41,972 nucleotides of DNA from Pelagibacterium lacus (GCF_003345525.1 NZ_QQNH01000023.1:1-41972), one strand, 5' to 3'. Shown: positions 1 to 8,190, counted from the first letter of the stretch. Notes: generated from the sequence alone by a model not told the origin. A program made the numbers and translations.

Positions 1-75
1 CCTCCAGATCATTGAATCTGGAAACCCATGAATCACACTCCCCGACAGAATTGAATCCTGAATGTCGATTGAACC
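1..75 (-). mobile_element. End of an insertion sequence (IS5/IS427-like), truncated by window edge
   Basis: Read on the minus strand, the sequence inward from 75 starts GGTTCAATCGACATTCA (complement of 59-75). This matches 15 of 17 bases of the sequence that begins the element at the other window edge (41899-41915), so the two look like imperfect terminal inverted repeats of one element type. The boundary falls at CTAG (75-78): the terminal base of the element supplies the G of the TAG stop of the DUF892 gene. Insertion at CTAG with a TA duplication is known for IS427-group elements such as Brucella IS711. The transposase itself would lie to the left, outside the window. Family assignment is inference. 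Confidence 0.55.
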
Positions 76-590
76 TAGAGCCTCCCCGACGGTTCGGCCT
101 CGCGCAGGGCGAGATATTGCTCGGTCACCAGCCCCACATGCTCGTCGAGCCACTGGGCCATGCGCTCCTCCTCGTCGAGGTTCTGCCGCAGCAGCAGGGC
201 GACATTGGCGAGGCCGAGCCGGTCGCTGATCTGGATCAGCGATTTGTAGGCGGCGATCTCATAGTGCTCGAAGGCGTAATTGGCGAAAACGTCCTTGAGC
301 ACTTCGTCATCGGCGGCGATGTGGCCGAGGGCGGCCATGGCGCCGCCCAGGGACAGCACCATGTCCCTCAAGCCCGAGCGCTTCTCGCCGACCAGGGCGA
401 AGGCCGCGTCGAGGCGCTCGATCTGTCCCTCGGTTTCGGCGATGTGCCGGGCGATGCGCGCCTGCATGTCGGGATAGTCGTCGATCCGCGCGGCCTGCGG
501 CTTGAGGACGGAGAGGGCCTGCTTTTCCATGGCGTGCGCGTTCCTGAGCCCCGCCGCAAGGGCCAGGAACGCCTCATCATCTCGCTTCAT
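75..590 (-). CDS. DUF892 (YciE/YciF-type) ferritin-like stress protein
   Basis: 171 aa, the usual length for DUF892 proteins, a ferritin-like four-helix bundle family linked to stress responses. Carboxylate and His residues spaced as in ferritin-like folds are visible: MEKQ near residue 22, HIAETEGQ near 52, FEHYEIAAY near 113 and LDEEER near 138. The ATG at 590 is preferred over the in-frame ATG at 602 because a GGAG lies 7 nt before it; a longer frame reaches 785 but is low-complexity. An EcfG-type promoter lies about 57 nt upstream, fitting a general-stress role. The TAG stop is completed by the adjoining insertion sequence. The exact biochemical activity of the family is not established. 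Confidence 0.88.
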   Translation of the reverse strand: MKRDDEAFLALAAGLRNAHAMEKQALSVLKPQAARIDDYPDMQARIARHIAETEGQIERLDAAFALVGEKRSGLRDMVLSLGGAMAALGHIAADDEVLKDVFANYAFEHYEIAAYKSLIQISDRLGLANVALLLRQNLDEEERMAQWLDEHVGLVTEQYLALREAEPSGRL

Positions 591-646
591 TTCGATCTCC
601 ATGACACGGCAAGCCGCCCGGGAGCGGCGCCGAGGGATGAGAAGAA

Positions 647-672
647 AACGAAGACGGGGAGAAGAACGTTCC
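647..672 (-). promoter_or_regulatory. EcfG (general stress sigma) promoter
   Basis: On the minus strand GGAAC (672-668) is followed after exactly 17 nt by CGTT (650-647). This matches the alphaproteobacterial EcfG consensus GGAAC-N16/17-CGTT. It points at the DUF892 gene, whose ATG is 57 nt downstream. DUF892 genes are typical members of the general stress regulon, so sequence and context agree. Confidence 0.75.
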
Positions 673-759
673 GGCGGCCGGGAACGGCTGCGTTGCGGGC
701 CGGACGGGCCGGGGCCCCAGGTCCTTATCGTGTCGCGCTTCCGAGCCGCGAAACGCCTG

Positions 760-891
760 TCAGAACAGGCCGCCGATAAGGGCAAGGACGCTGGCCGCGG
801 CGGCGACCGCGCTGGGGGCGAGGACGATGATGCCCGAGAGGACGGTCAGCGCCACGATCAGGGTATCCTTGGTTTTCCGGTTCAAGATCAT
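760..891 (-). CDS. 43-aa hydrophobic peptide coupled to ccoS
   Basis: A 43-codon frame whose ATG overlaps the ccoS stop as ATGA (891-888), the signature of translational coupling. The product starts MILNRKTKDTLIVAL and continues as one or two hydrophobic stretches rich in Ala, Val, Leu and Ile, ending GGLF, so it is probably a membrane peptide. It is the last gene of the cbb3 operon. No family is recognised. It could be a small subunit or assembly factor of the oxidase; that is inference from position only. There is no strong independent ribosome site, consistent with coupling. Confidence 0.55.
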   Translation of the reverse strand: MILNRKTKDTLIVALTVLSGIIVLAPSAVAAAASVLALIGGLF

Positions 892-1118
892 TGCCGTGTC
901 GCCGGGTTGCCCGGCCCTCCATCGTGTTTGTGGTCATCCTCGGCCGGAGCGGGCCGGCCGGTGTCCTGTTGCTCGTCATCCTCAAAGAGTATCCGCTCGG
1001 CGGCACCCTTGAGGTCTTCATATTGGCCGCTGCGCAGCGACCAGAGAAAGGCTCCCAGCCCCACCAGGCCCATCACCAGGCCCAGCGGGATGAGAAAGAA
1101 GATGCCGTCGATCTCCAT
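888..1118 (-). CDS. ccoS: cbb3 oxidase assembly protein CcoS
   Basis: 76 aa with the typical CcoS layout: one N-terminal membrane helix (MEIDGIFFLIPLGLVMGLVG), then the conserved segment AFLWSLRSGQYEDLKGAAER and the acidic motif ILFEDD. The family is needed to insert heme and copper into CcoN. The C-terminal tail after EDD is longer than usual and hydrophilic, with HKHD. It starts one base after the ccoI stop and overlaps the next small gene by 4 nt, so it is co-translated within the cbb3 operon. Confidence 0.95.
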   Translation of the reverse strand: MEIDGIFFLIPLGLVMGLVGLGAFLWSLRSGQYEDLKGAAERILFEDDEQQDTGRPAPAEDDHKHDGGPGNPATRQ

Positions 1119-1119
1119 C

Positions 1120-3333
1120 TCATGAACTTTCCGGCCCGCCCCGGCTGAGGCGCATGGCGTTGAGGACGACGACGATGGAGGAGAGCGACATGGCCAGCGC
1201 CGCCACCAGCGGCGTCACGAAGCCGAGCACCGCGATGGGCACCGCCACCACATTGTAGAGCATCGAGAAGCCGATATTCTGTCGCACCAGCCTGTCGGCA
1301 TCCCGGGCGATGGAGAGTGCGGCGGGGACCGCCAGCAGGCTGGGGCGGGTGAAGACGATATCGGCGGCCTGGCGCCCGATATCGGCGGCCGAGGAGGGGG
1401 CGATGGACACATGCGCCGCCGCCAGCGCCGGGGCGTCGTTGAGCCCGTCGCCGACCATCACCACCTTGCGGCCCTGGGCGGCGAGACGCTCGAGCACGGC
1501 CACCTTGTCCTGCGGCAGGCATTCGGCGTGATATTGGGCAATGCCCAGGTCGCGGGCCGCCGAGGCCACCGCCCGCTCCCGGTCGCCCGACAGCAGGATG
1601 ACCTCAAAACCTTTGGCGCGCAGGGCGTCGAGGGCCGGGCGGGCGTCGTCGCGATAGGCGTCCGCGAAGGCGAAGGTGGCGATGGCGACCCCGTCCCGGC
1701 TGAGCACCACTTCCGAGCCCTCGGTGCCGCTGTCGGCGGGGGCGTCCGCCGCGGCCCAGCTGCGCCGGCCCATGCGATAGGCATGGCCTCCGATAAGGGC
1801 GGCGACGCCCTGGCCGGCGATCTCCTCGATATCGGCGATTCTTTCGGGGCTGGCCAGATTGCCCGCCGCCTCGACGATGGCGTGCGACAGCGGGTGCCGC
1901 GAATGCCGCGCCAGCGCCCCGGCCAGGGCAAGGGCCTGGGGATCGATGGCCTCGGGGTTGACGAGGCTGGGCAGGCCGCGTGTCAGGGTGCCGGTCTTGT
2001 CGAACACCACCGTGTCGCTCTGCACCAGCCGCTCGATGGCCGAGCCGTCCTTGGTGAGCAGCCCGTTCTCGAACAGTTTTCGCGCTGCGACCACATGCAC
2101 GATGGGCACGGCGAGCCCCAGCGCGCAGGGGCAGGTGATGATCAGCACCGCGATGGCGATGGTGAGCGAATGATACCAGTCGCCGCCGACCAGCATCCAG
2201 CCCAGCCCGGTCGCCGCCGCGGTGAGGTGCACGACCGGGGAATAGAGCTCGGACACCCGGTCGGCCAGCCGCCGATAGCGCGTGCGGCCGCCCTCGGCCA
2301 CTTCCATCAGGCGGATCATCTCGGCGAGGAAGGAATCGCGCGCCCGTGCGGTGACTTCGACGAGGAGCGGGGATTGCAGGTTCATGGTGCCGGCCCGCAC
2401 GGTATCGTCGGCCGCGACGGCGACCGGCTGGCTCTCCCCGGTCACCATGGCGCAATCGAGGATCGAGGCGCCCGAAACCACGCGCCCATCGACCGGCAGC
2501 CTTTCGCCGGCGGCGATGGAGAGGGTCATGCCCGGCACCAGTTCGGCCACCGGCCGATAGCGGAACCGGCCATCGGGCTCGACTGTGTTGGCGCCGCGCG
2601 GGGTGAGATTGGCCAGCCCCTTGACGGCGCTGCGGGCCCGGTCGCGCATGGCGTAGTCGAGGGTGCGGCCGATGAGGAGGAAGAACAGCAGCGTCACCGA
2701 GGCGTCGAAATAGGCGTGCTGGCCGCTGGTGACGGTCTCGTAGAGGCTGAGGGCGAAGGCGAGGGTGACGCCGATGGAGATCGGCACGTCCATATTGGTG
2801 CGGCCGCGCCGCAGCGCCTTTGCGGCCGGCTCGAAGAACACCCGGCCGGAATAGAGGAGGGTCGGCAGGGCGATGGCGGCCGATATCCAGTGGAAGAGGT
2901 CGCGGCTCGCCGCATCGGCCCCGGCCCACACCGCCACCGACAGCATCATGATATTGGCCGAGGCAAACCCGGCCACGGCCATGGCCCGGACCAGCCTGCG
3001 GTATTCGGGATCGCCCTTCTGGCCCGGCTCGTCGACGAAATTGGCCTCGAACCCGACCCCGGCCAGGGTCTCGACCAGGGGCGGGGCGGCGTCGCCCGAC
3101 CATTCCACCGTGGCGCGGCGGGTGGAGAGATTGACCCGGGCGTGCGACACCGCCGGCAGCGCGGCGAGGGCCTTCTCGACCTTGCTCATGCAGCCGCCGC
3201 AATGCATGCCCGGCACCGAGAGATTGGTGCGGAACACGCCATTGCCGAGGCTCTGGCTGGCGAGCACAAGCTCGTTCTCGCCGCCCATGACGGGCTCGGT
3301 GCCGGGACCCTCCAATGTCGCCTCGACGCTCAT
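1120..3333 (-). CDS. ccoI: Copper-exporting P1B-type ATPase CcoI (cbb3 biogenesis)
   Basis: 737 aa. A heavy-metal-associated domain with GMHCGGC (Cys 45 and 48) is followed by membrane helices, the phosphatase motif TGES, the transmembrane metal site CPC, the phosphorylation motif DKTGT, the HP motif (SRHPLSH) and the hinge GDGLNDAP. This is the full P1B Cu-ATPase set. CcoI/FixI proteins supply copper to the binuclear centre of CcoN. The start ATG at 3333 is chosen because it lies just before the HMA domain and 11 nt after the DUF2189 gene; the open frame runs on to 4011 only as a shadow of that gene. It is followed at once by ccoS. Confidence 0.96.
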   Translation of the reverse strand: MSVEATLEGPGTEPVMGGENELVLASQSLGNGVFRTNLSVPGMHCGGCMSKVEKALAALPAVSHARVNLSTRRATVEWSGDAAPPLVETLAGVGFEANFVDEPGQKGDPEYRRLVRAMAVAGFASANIMMLSVAVWAGADAASRDLFHWISAAIALPTLLYSGRVFFEPAAKALRRGRTNMDVPISIGVTLAFALSLYETVTSGQHAYFDASVTLLFFLLIGRTLDYAMRDRARSAVKGLANLTPRGANTVEPDGRFRYRPVAELVPGMTLSIAAGERLPVDGRVVSGASILDCAMVTGESQPVAVAADDTVRAGTMNLQSPLLVEVTARARDSFLAEMIRLMEVAEGGRTRYRRLADRVSELYSPVVHLTAAATGLGWMLVGGDWYHSLTIAIAVLIITCPCALGLAVPIVHVVAARKLFENGLLTKDGSAIERLVQSDTVVFDKTGTLTRGLPSLVNPEAIDPQALALAGALARHSRHPLSHAIVEAAGNLASPERIADIEEIAGQGVAALIGGHAYRMGRRSWAAADAPADSGTEGSEVVLSRDGVAIATFAFADAYRDDARPALDALRAKGFEVILLSGDRERAVASAARDLGIAQYHAECLPQDKVAVLERLAAQGRKVVMVGDGLNDAPALAAAHVSIAPSSAADIGRQAADIVFTRPSLLAVPAALSIARDADRLVRQNIGFSMLYNVVAVPIAVLGFVTPLVAALAMSLSSIVVVLNAMRLSRGGPESS

Positions 3334-3344
3334 GGCCGTGCCCT

Positions 3345-4157
3345 TCAGTCCCCGATCATGTCGCGATAGGCGTGCCAGGTGGCGTGGCCGAGCAGCGGGA
3401 AGATGACGATGAAGCCGATGAGCGCCGTGGCGATCGAGACGATCACCAGCGCCAGAACCACGGCGCCCCAGGCCAGCATCACCGGAAAATTGTTCCACAC
3501 CAGCGCCATGGATGTGCCCATGGCGGTGAGGGCGTCGGTGCGCCGGTCGAGCAGCATCGGAACCGAAAAGGCGCTGACGGCGAAGCCGAAGGCGGCGAAC
3601 AGCCCGCCCACGCAGACGCCGGTGAACAGCATGGCGAGGCCCAGAGGCGTCCCGAAGATCAGCGGAATGGATTCGGCGATGCCCGGAAAGGCGCGATAGC
3701 CGTAGAACAGCGCATAGACGATGACCGCCGCGCGGATCCAGACCAGGGCGAGCAGCGACAGCATCAGCCCGACGAAAAACACCTGCCCGCCCGACGCGGC
3801 CTTGACGCCCATCAGGTCGGCGAGGGTGACGGGCTCGTTCCGCGCCAGCTTGGCGCTCTTTTGATAGAGGCCCATGGCCAGCAGCGGGGCCATGATGAGA
3901 AAGCCCGAAAGCGTCGGCAGGAGGATATAGTCGATATTGAACTCGAACAGGCAATAGATGAGCAGCGCCGAGATGAAGCTCACCATCAGGCCATAGAGAA
4001 GGCTCGGCCACGGATCGGTATAGACATCGTGCCAGCCGGCCTTGAGCCAGGAAAAGACGCGGCTGGGCGGGTAATTGCGCTGCAATTCGGGCGAATGGGT
4101 CTTCTCGATGCCCGAAGGCTTGCTCAAGAGCCAGTAACGTTCGTCCGTTTCACTCAT
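3345..4157 (-). CDS. DUF2189 multi-spanning membrane protein in the cbb3 operon
   Basis: 270 aa with about six hydrophobic helices, for example around YGLMVSFISALLIYCLFEF, LSGFLIMAPLLAMGLYQ and LAWGAVVLALVIVSIATALI. The motifs LSGFLIMAPLLAMGLY and the late NNFPVMLAWG fit DUF2189, a family of integral membrane proteins without assigned function. The soluble N-terminus contains NYPPSRVFSWLKAGWHD. It sits between the 67-aa peptide (13-nt gap) and ccoI (11-nt gap), where ccoG/ccoH are found in many other cbb3 operons. A role in oxidase assembly is a guess from this position. Confidence 0.85.
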   Translation of the reverse strand: MSETDERYWLLSKPSGIEKTHSPELQRNYPPSRVFSWLKAGWHDVYTDPWPSLLYGLMVSFISALLIYCLFEFNIDYILLPTLSGFLIMAPLLAMGLYQKSAKLARNEPVTLADLMGVKAASGGQVFFVGLMLSLLALVWIRAAVIVYALFYGYRAFPGIAESIPLIFGTPLGLAMLFTGVCVGGLFAAFGFAVSAFSVPMLLDRRTDALTAMGTSMALVWNNFPVMLAWGAVVLALVIVSIATALIGFIVIFPLLGHATWHAYRDMIGD

Positions 4158-4170
4158 GGGAAAGCCCTCT

Positions 4171-4374
4171 CTAGCACGACGATTTGGCGGCGCTGTATTG
4201 CCCCGCCCGCATTTCGCCCGGCTTGGCGTGATCGACGCAAGCGGGCTGGGAAGCGAAAGAGACATAGATGAGGTGAGCATTGGCGCCGACAAAGACGGCG
4301 ACGCCCAGAACGATGGCCGCGATGACCAGCCATCGCGTACGGCCACGGCTCCGGGCTGGGTTGCTCACCGCCAT
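4171..4374 (-). CDS. 67-aa single-helix membrane peptide, possible short CcoH-like factor
   Basis: A basic N-terminus (NPARSRGRTR) precedes one membrane helix ending VGANAHLIYVSFASQPACV, then a short tail ending KSSC. The helix with a polar Asn near its end resembles the N-terminal anchor of FixH/CcoH, but the extracytoplasmic domain of normal CcoH (about 150 aa) is missing. Two Cys residues in the tail could form a disulfide or bind metal. The start lies one base after the ccoP stop, so it is firmly in the operon. The CcoH relationship is tentative; treat it as a conserved small oxidase-associated protein. Confidence 0.7.
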   Translation of the reverse strand: MAVSNPARSRGRTRWLVIAAIVLGVAVFVGANAHLIYVSFASQPACVDHAKPGEMRAGQYSAAKSSC

Positions 4375-4375
4375 G

Positions 4376-5260
4376 CTAGGGTCTCCCCGAGCTCAGCGAA
4401 TGGACATAGAGCGCCAGGACCTGGATCTCGGTCGGGGTCAGGCGGTCTTCCCAATAGGGCATGTGTCCGACGCGCCCGCCATGCACCGAGGCGATGATCT
4501 GCTCGATCTCGCCGCCATAAACCCAGGCGTCATCGGTGAGGTTGGGCGCACCCGACCCCGGAATGCCGGTGGCATCCTGGCCGTGACAGCCGGCGCAATT
4601 GGTCGCGAAGGTCTGGCTTCCGGCTTCGAGGCGCTCGAAATTGTCCACGGTGGAATAGTCGGGATTGCTCAGCGAATAGACGTAATGGGCGACGTTGCGG
4701 ACCTCGGCGGTGGTCAGCATCTGCTCGCGGCCGAAGGCGGGCATCTGCGCAAAGCGGGTCTCGGCATGCTGGGCGTTGATGCCGATGCGCATGGTATCCA
4801 TAATGTCGGCCACGCTGCCGTCACCCCAGATCCAGTCATGGTCGGTGAGGTTGGGATAGCCGATGCCCCCGCGCGCGTCGCGACCATGGCAGGCGGCACA
4901 ATTGTCGCCGAACAGCTGGTGCCCGGCTTCGGTGACCCGCACCATGAGCGCCCGGTCGGCGAGGATTTCCGCATCCGACTTCTCCAGCAGCGCATCGCTC
5001 CAGGAGGCGCGGGCGAGCCGGTTCTCGGCCACTGCTTCATCGGCGCTGGTGAACTGGCTGACGCCAAGAATGCCCGGCGTATAGGTGGTCCCAAGCGGGA
5101 AGGCCGGCATCAGAATCCACCAGATGAGCGCGAACGCATGGGTCACGATCACAAAGAGCAGGATGCCGCGCGGCACGGGCGTATCGAGCTCCGTGAGGCC
5201 GTTCCATTCGTGTCCCGTGGTGGACTCCCCGGTTAAATCGTCCCGTTTAACCTCGCTCAT
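4376..5260 (-). CDS. ccoP: cbb3 cytochrome c oxidase diheme subunit III CcoP
   Basis: 294 aa. An N-terminal domain with one membrane helix (residues about 32-52, GILLFVIVTHAFALIWWI) is followed by two cytochrome c domains with heme sites CAACH (121-125) and CAGCH (222-226). Candidate axial Met ligands are AQMPAF and VGHMPYW. CcoP passes electrons from cytochrome c to CcoO and CcoN. Its ATG overlaps the ccoQ stop as ATGA. Length and domain order are normal for the family. Confidence 0.97.
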   Translation of the reverse strand: MSEVKRDDLTGESTTGHEWNGLTELDTPVPRGILLFVIVTHAFALIWWILMPAFPLGTTYTPGILGVSQFTSADEAVAENRLARASWSDALLEKSDAEILADRALMVRVTEAGHQLFGDNCAACHGRDARGGIGYPNLTDHDWIWGDGSVADIMDTMRIGINAQHAETRFAQMPAFGREQMLTTAEVRNVAHYVYSLSNPDYSTVDNFERLEAGSQTFATNCAGCHGQDATGIPGSGAPNLTDDAWVYGGEIEQIIASVHGGRVGHMPYWEDRLTPTEIQVLALYVHSLSSGRP

Positions 5261-5421
5261 GGCCTATCGTCCTTGCGCAGAATGGAGTTCTTGGCATCGG
5301 TGAACTTCTTCCGGTTCCTGGGCCAGAACGTGTAGATGCAGACCGCGATCGCCATGGCGATCAGATAAAACAATCCCCAGCTCTTGGAAAAGGCTACCAA
5401 CGTGCCGTGATCGATATCCAT
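5257..5421 (-). CDS. ccoQ: cbb3 oxidase small subunit CcoQ
   Basis: 54 aa: a short N-terminus (MDIDHGTLVAFSKSWGLFY), one membrane helix (LIAMAIAVCIYTFW) and a basic segment RNRKKF, followed by DAKNSIL and a charged end. This is the standard CcoQ pattern. CcoQ stabilises association of CcoP with the core complex. It lies 5 nt after ccoO and overlaps ccoP by 4 nt. Confidence 0.93.
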   Translation of the reverse strand: MDIDHGTLVAFSKSWGLFYLIAMAIAVCIYTFWPRNRKKFTDAKNSILRKDDRP

Positions 5422-5426
5422 CAGAC

Positions 5427-6215
5427 TCACTCCTGGTCGGGAGGCGCGATCAATTCCGAAGCGAGCGCGCCAGCGGCGGCGGGCGCTTCGTCGGAATCGG
5501 GCTGTAGATAGGCCACATCGGTCAAGCGTCCGAGCACTTGCAGATACGCAACCAATGCGTCCATCTCGGTAACCGTTCCCCTTATGCCGTCGAAGGTGCT
5601 GATCTCGGTGGCTTCGCCATAGCGCTCGATGACCGCGCTGGCCTGGCTGCTGTCGGGATTGGCCTGGCCGATGGCGTCCATGGCCGCATTCTCGATCATC
5701 TCGTCGGTGTAGGGAACGCCGACCATGCGCTGGGCGCGCAGCATGGCGGGGAGCTGATAGACGTCGAGCTGGTTCTCGGCCAGCCACGGATAGGCGGGCA
5801 TGTTGGATTCCGGGGTCACCTGGCGCGGATTGATCAGATGCGCCACGTGCCAGATGTCGGAATATTTCCCGCCCACGCGGGCGAGGTCCGGCCCCGTCCG
5901 CTTGGAACCCCATTGGTGCGGGTGGTCATATTGCGACTCGGCGGCGAGGGAATAGGGCCCGTAGCGGTCGACCTCGTCGGCCAGGGTGCGCACCATCTGC
6001 GAATGGCAGGCATAGCAGCCTTCCTTGACGTAGATGTCGCGCCCGGCCAGTTCCAGCGGCGTATAGAGCCGCATGTCGGGCACGTCCTCGACCGTCTCGT
6101 CGATGGTGAAAAGCGGAATGATCTCCACGATGCCGCCGACGCTGGCCGCCGCGATGATGGCGAGAACGAAGCCGATCGCCGTCCGTTCCAGTTTGCGATG
6201 GAAGATTTCTGCCAC
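5427..6215 (-). CDS. ccoO: cbb3 cytochrome c oxidase monoheme subunit II CcoO
   Basis: 262 aa. An N-terminal membrane anchor (AIGFVLAIIAAASVGGIVEI) precedes a periplasmic cytochrome c domain with the heme site CYACH (67-71) inside the conserved EGCYACHSQMVRTL. The segments GSKRTGPDLARVGGKYSD and SNMPAYPWL (axial Met) are typical. The region after about residue 200 is Ala- and acid-rich. It is encoded 6 nt after ccoN and is co-transcribed with it. Confidence 0.97.
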   Translation of the reverse strand: MAEIFHRKLERTAIGFVLAIIAAASVGGIVEIIPLFTIDETVEDVPDMRLYTPLELAGRDIYVKEGCYACHSQMVRTLADEVDRYGPYSLAAESQYDHPHQWGSKRTGPDLARVGGKYSDIWHVAHLINPRQVTPESNMPAYPWLAENQLDVYQLPAMLRAQRMVGVPYTDEMIENAAMDAIGQANPDSSQASAVIERYGEATEISTFDGIRGTVTEMDALVAYLQVLGRLTDVAYLQPDSDEAPAAAGALASELIAPPDQE

Positions 6216-6221
6216 GGTTCT

Positions 6222-7874
6222 TTACTCCGCCGGAGTGGGTTGGGGATCGGAAGCGACCAGGATGGGCGTATCGGCCCTGTCCTCGTCGGCGACGGGGCCG
6301 CGCTTGGCGGTCATGTAGATATTGTACGTCGCAACGATCGCGCCGATGAGGAACAACAGGCCCCCCAGGGTCCGGGCGATGTAGTAGGGATACATGGCCA
6401 CCAGCGTATCGACGAAGGAATAGGCCAGCGTATTGCCCTCGGTATAGGTGCGCCACATGAGGCCCTGCACGATGCCGGAATTCCACATGGCAAAGACGTA
6501 GATCAGCGTTCCGGCCAGCGAGAGCCAGAAATGCACCTCGACCAACTTGTTCGAATACATGCCCGAGCGCTTCCACAGCGAGGGAACCACCGTATAGAGC
6601 GAGCCGAAGGTGATCAGCGCCACCCAGCCCAGCGCCCCGGCATGCACGTGCCCCACCGTCCAGTCGGTATAGTGCGACAGCGCGTTGACCGGCCGGATGG
6701 CCATGAACGAGCCCTCGAAGGTGGTGAGACCGTAAAAGATCGCGGCGACCACCATGAAGCGCAACGTCGCATCGTCGCGGACCTTGTGCCATGCCCCCCG
6801 CAGGGTCATCAGCGCGTTGCCGGCCGAGGCCCAGGAGGGCACCAGCAGCATGACCGAGAAGGTCACCCCCAGGGTCTGCACCCAATGGGGCAGGGCGGTA
6901 TAGTGCAGGTGGTGCGAACCGGCCCACATATAGAAGAAGGTAATGCCCCAGAAGCCCAGGATCGACAGGCGATAGGAAAAGATCGGCCGGTTGGCCCGCT
7001 TGGGCAGATAGTAATACAGCATGGCCAGGAAGCCCGCGGTGAGGAAGAACGCCACCGCGTTATGCCCGTACCACCACTGGATCATCGCATCCTGCACCCC
7101 GGCCCAGACGATGTAGCTCTTGGCGCTGCCCAGCGAGACCGGCACGGCGATGTTGTTGACGATGTGCAGCATGGCAACCACGACGATGAACGCCAGGTAA
7201 TACCAGTTCGAGACGTAGATATGGGGTTCCTTGCGCCGCGCCAGGGTGCGCAGATAGAGGATCAGATAGGTGACCCAGACGACGACCAGCCAGATATCGG
7301 CATACCATTCCGGCTCGGCATATTCCTTGGACTGGGTGATGCCCATGAAATAGCCGGTGACGGCCAGGATGCAGAACAGGTTGTAGCCGAACAGCACGAA
7401 CCACGGCGAGACGTTGCCGGCCAGCCGGGCGCGCGAGGTGCGCTGCACCACGTGGAAGGAGGTGGCGATCAGCGCGTTGCCGCCGAAGCCGAAGATGACG
7501 CCGGTGGTATGGCTGGGGCGGAGGCGCCCGAAGCCCGACCAGGCCTGGCCGAATTCCAGCTCGGGCCAGGCGAGCTGGGCGGCAACCCAGACCCCCATGA
7601 ACATGCCGAAAATGGCCCACACCATGGTGAAGGCGATGCCGACCCGGGTCGGGTCGTCATAATAGACCGTGGAGCGGTCTCCGGTCGGCTCGGGGTCGTT
7701 GTAGCGGTTGAGGAGATAGAGCAGGGCGCCCAGGCACAGGGCGACGATCAGGAGGCCATGGACGCCCAGCGGGTCCCTGATCCCGGCGATGGCCAGGATC
7801 GCCCCGAGGGCGAGGACGGCCAGAACGATGACAATGCACTCCTGGCGTTCCGGCTTGGTGAGTTGTGCGACCAT
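6222..7874 (-). CDS. ccoN: cbb3 cytochrome c oxidase catalytic subunit I CcoN
   Basis: 550 aa, a heme-copper oxidase of the C (cbb3) type with about 12-14 membrane helices. Visible signatures include HTTGVIFGFGGNALIATSFH, the copper-site helix WWYGHNAVAF, the His pair in GSHHLHYTALP, and HYTDWTVGHVHAGALGW near the heme ligands. It reduces O2 with high affinity and pumps protons. The start ATG at 7874 is fixed by a strong AAGGAGGG ribosome site 5 nt before it; a longer frame to 7916 has none. It is the first gene of a run of closely spaced minus-strand genes reaching 760. Confidence 0.98.
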   Translation of the reverse strand: MVAQLTKPERQECIVIVLAVLALGAILAIAGIRDPLGVHGLLIVALCLGALLYLLNRYNDPEPTGDRSTVYYDDPTRVGIAFTMVWAIFGMFMGVWVAAQLAWPELEFGQAWSGFGRLRPSHTTGVIFGFGGNALIATSFHVVQRTSRARLAGNVSPWFVLFGYNLFCILAVTGYFMGITQSKEYAEPEWYADIWLVVVWVTYLILYLRTLARRKEPHIYVSNWYYLAFIVVVAMLHIVNNIAVPVSLGSAKSYIVWAGVQDAMIQWWYGHNAVAFFLTAGFLAMLYYYLPKRANRPIFSYRLSILGFWGITFFYMWAGSHHLHYTALPHWVQTLGVTFSVMLLVPSWASAGNALMTLRGAWHKVRDDATLRFMVVAAIFYGLTTFEGSFMAIRPVNALSHYTDWTVGHVHAGALGWVALITFGSLYTVVPSLWKRSGMYSNKLVEVHFWLSLAGTLIYVFAMWNSGIVQGLMWRTYTEGNTLAYSFVDTLVAMYPYYIARTLGGLLFLIGAIVATYNIYMTAKRGPVADEDRADTPILVASDPQPTPAE

Positions 7875-8190
7875 GTGGCCCTCCTTGATGCTGCCGCGCC
7901 CCGAGAGGCTACACAAGCGGCGTGGCCCGTCAATGTGAACGTGCTGCTAACGAGTTGGTATTGCGGGAAAATGACGGTCGGGAGCAGATGCTCGTGTTCC
8001 GGTCTGCCGGTCGACCCGCCATCGCGGGCCCGTCTCGGTGAGCGCAGCCATTGGCCCCTCCAAACATGCACATCCGATTCATGTATTAAATCCCCGAAAT
8101 GTTCAACGGACAAGGGCTCAGAAAGTCTGCGGCAAATTGGAGAACCGGTGGGTTCTGTCGTTACTGTCTCGATTACAGTCGCGGCGAAGA
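7875..8190. other. Intergenic region upstream of ccoN, with an inverted repeat
   Basis: About 315 bp without a credible gene, holding the leader and promoter of the cbb3 operon. I searched for the FNR/FixK box TTGAT-N4-ATCAA on both strands by eye and found no good match. One inverted repeat stands out: ACTGT-N7-ACAGT at 8163-8179, just before the terminator that ends the neighbouring operon. Whether it is an operator cannot be told from sequence alone. Confidence 0.4.

Noticed and set aside
1411-3369. 652-aa open frame on the plus strand
   Set aside because: Antisense shadow of ccoI, with no recognisable domain.
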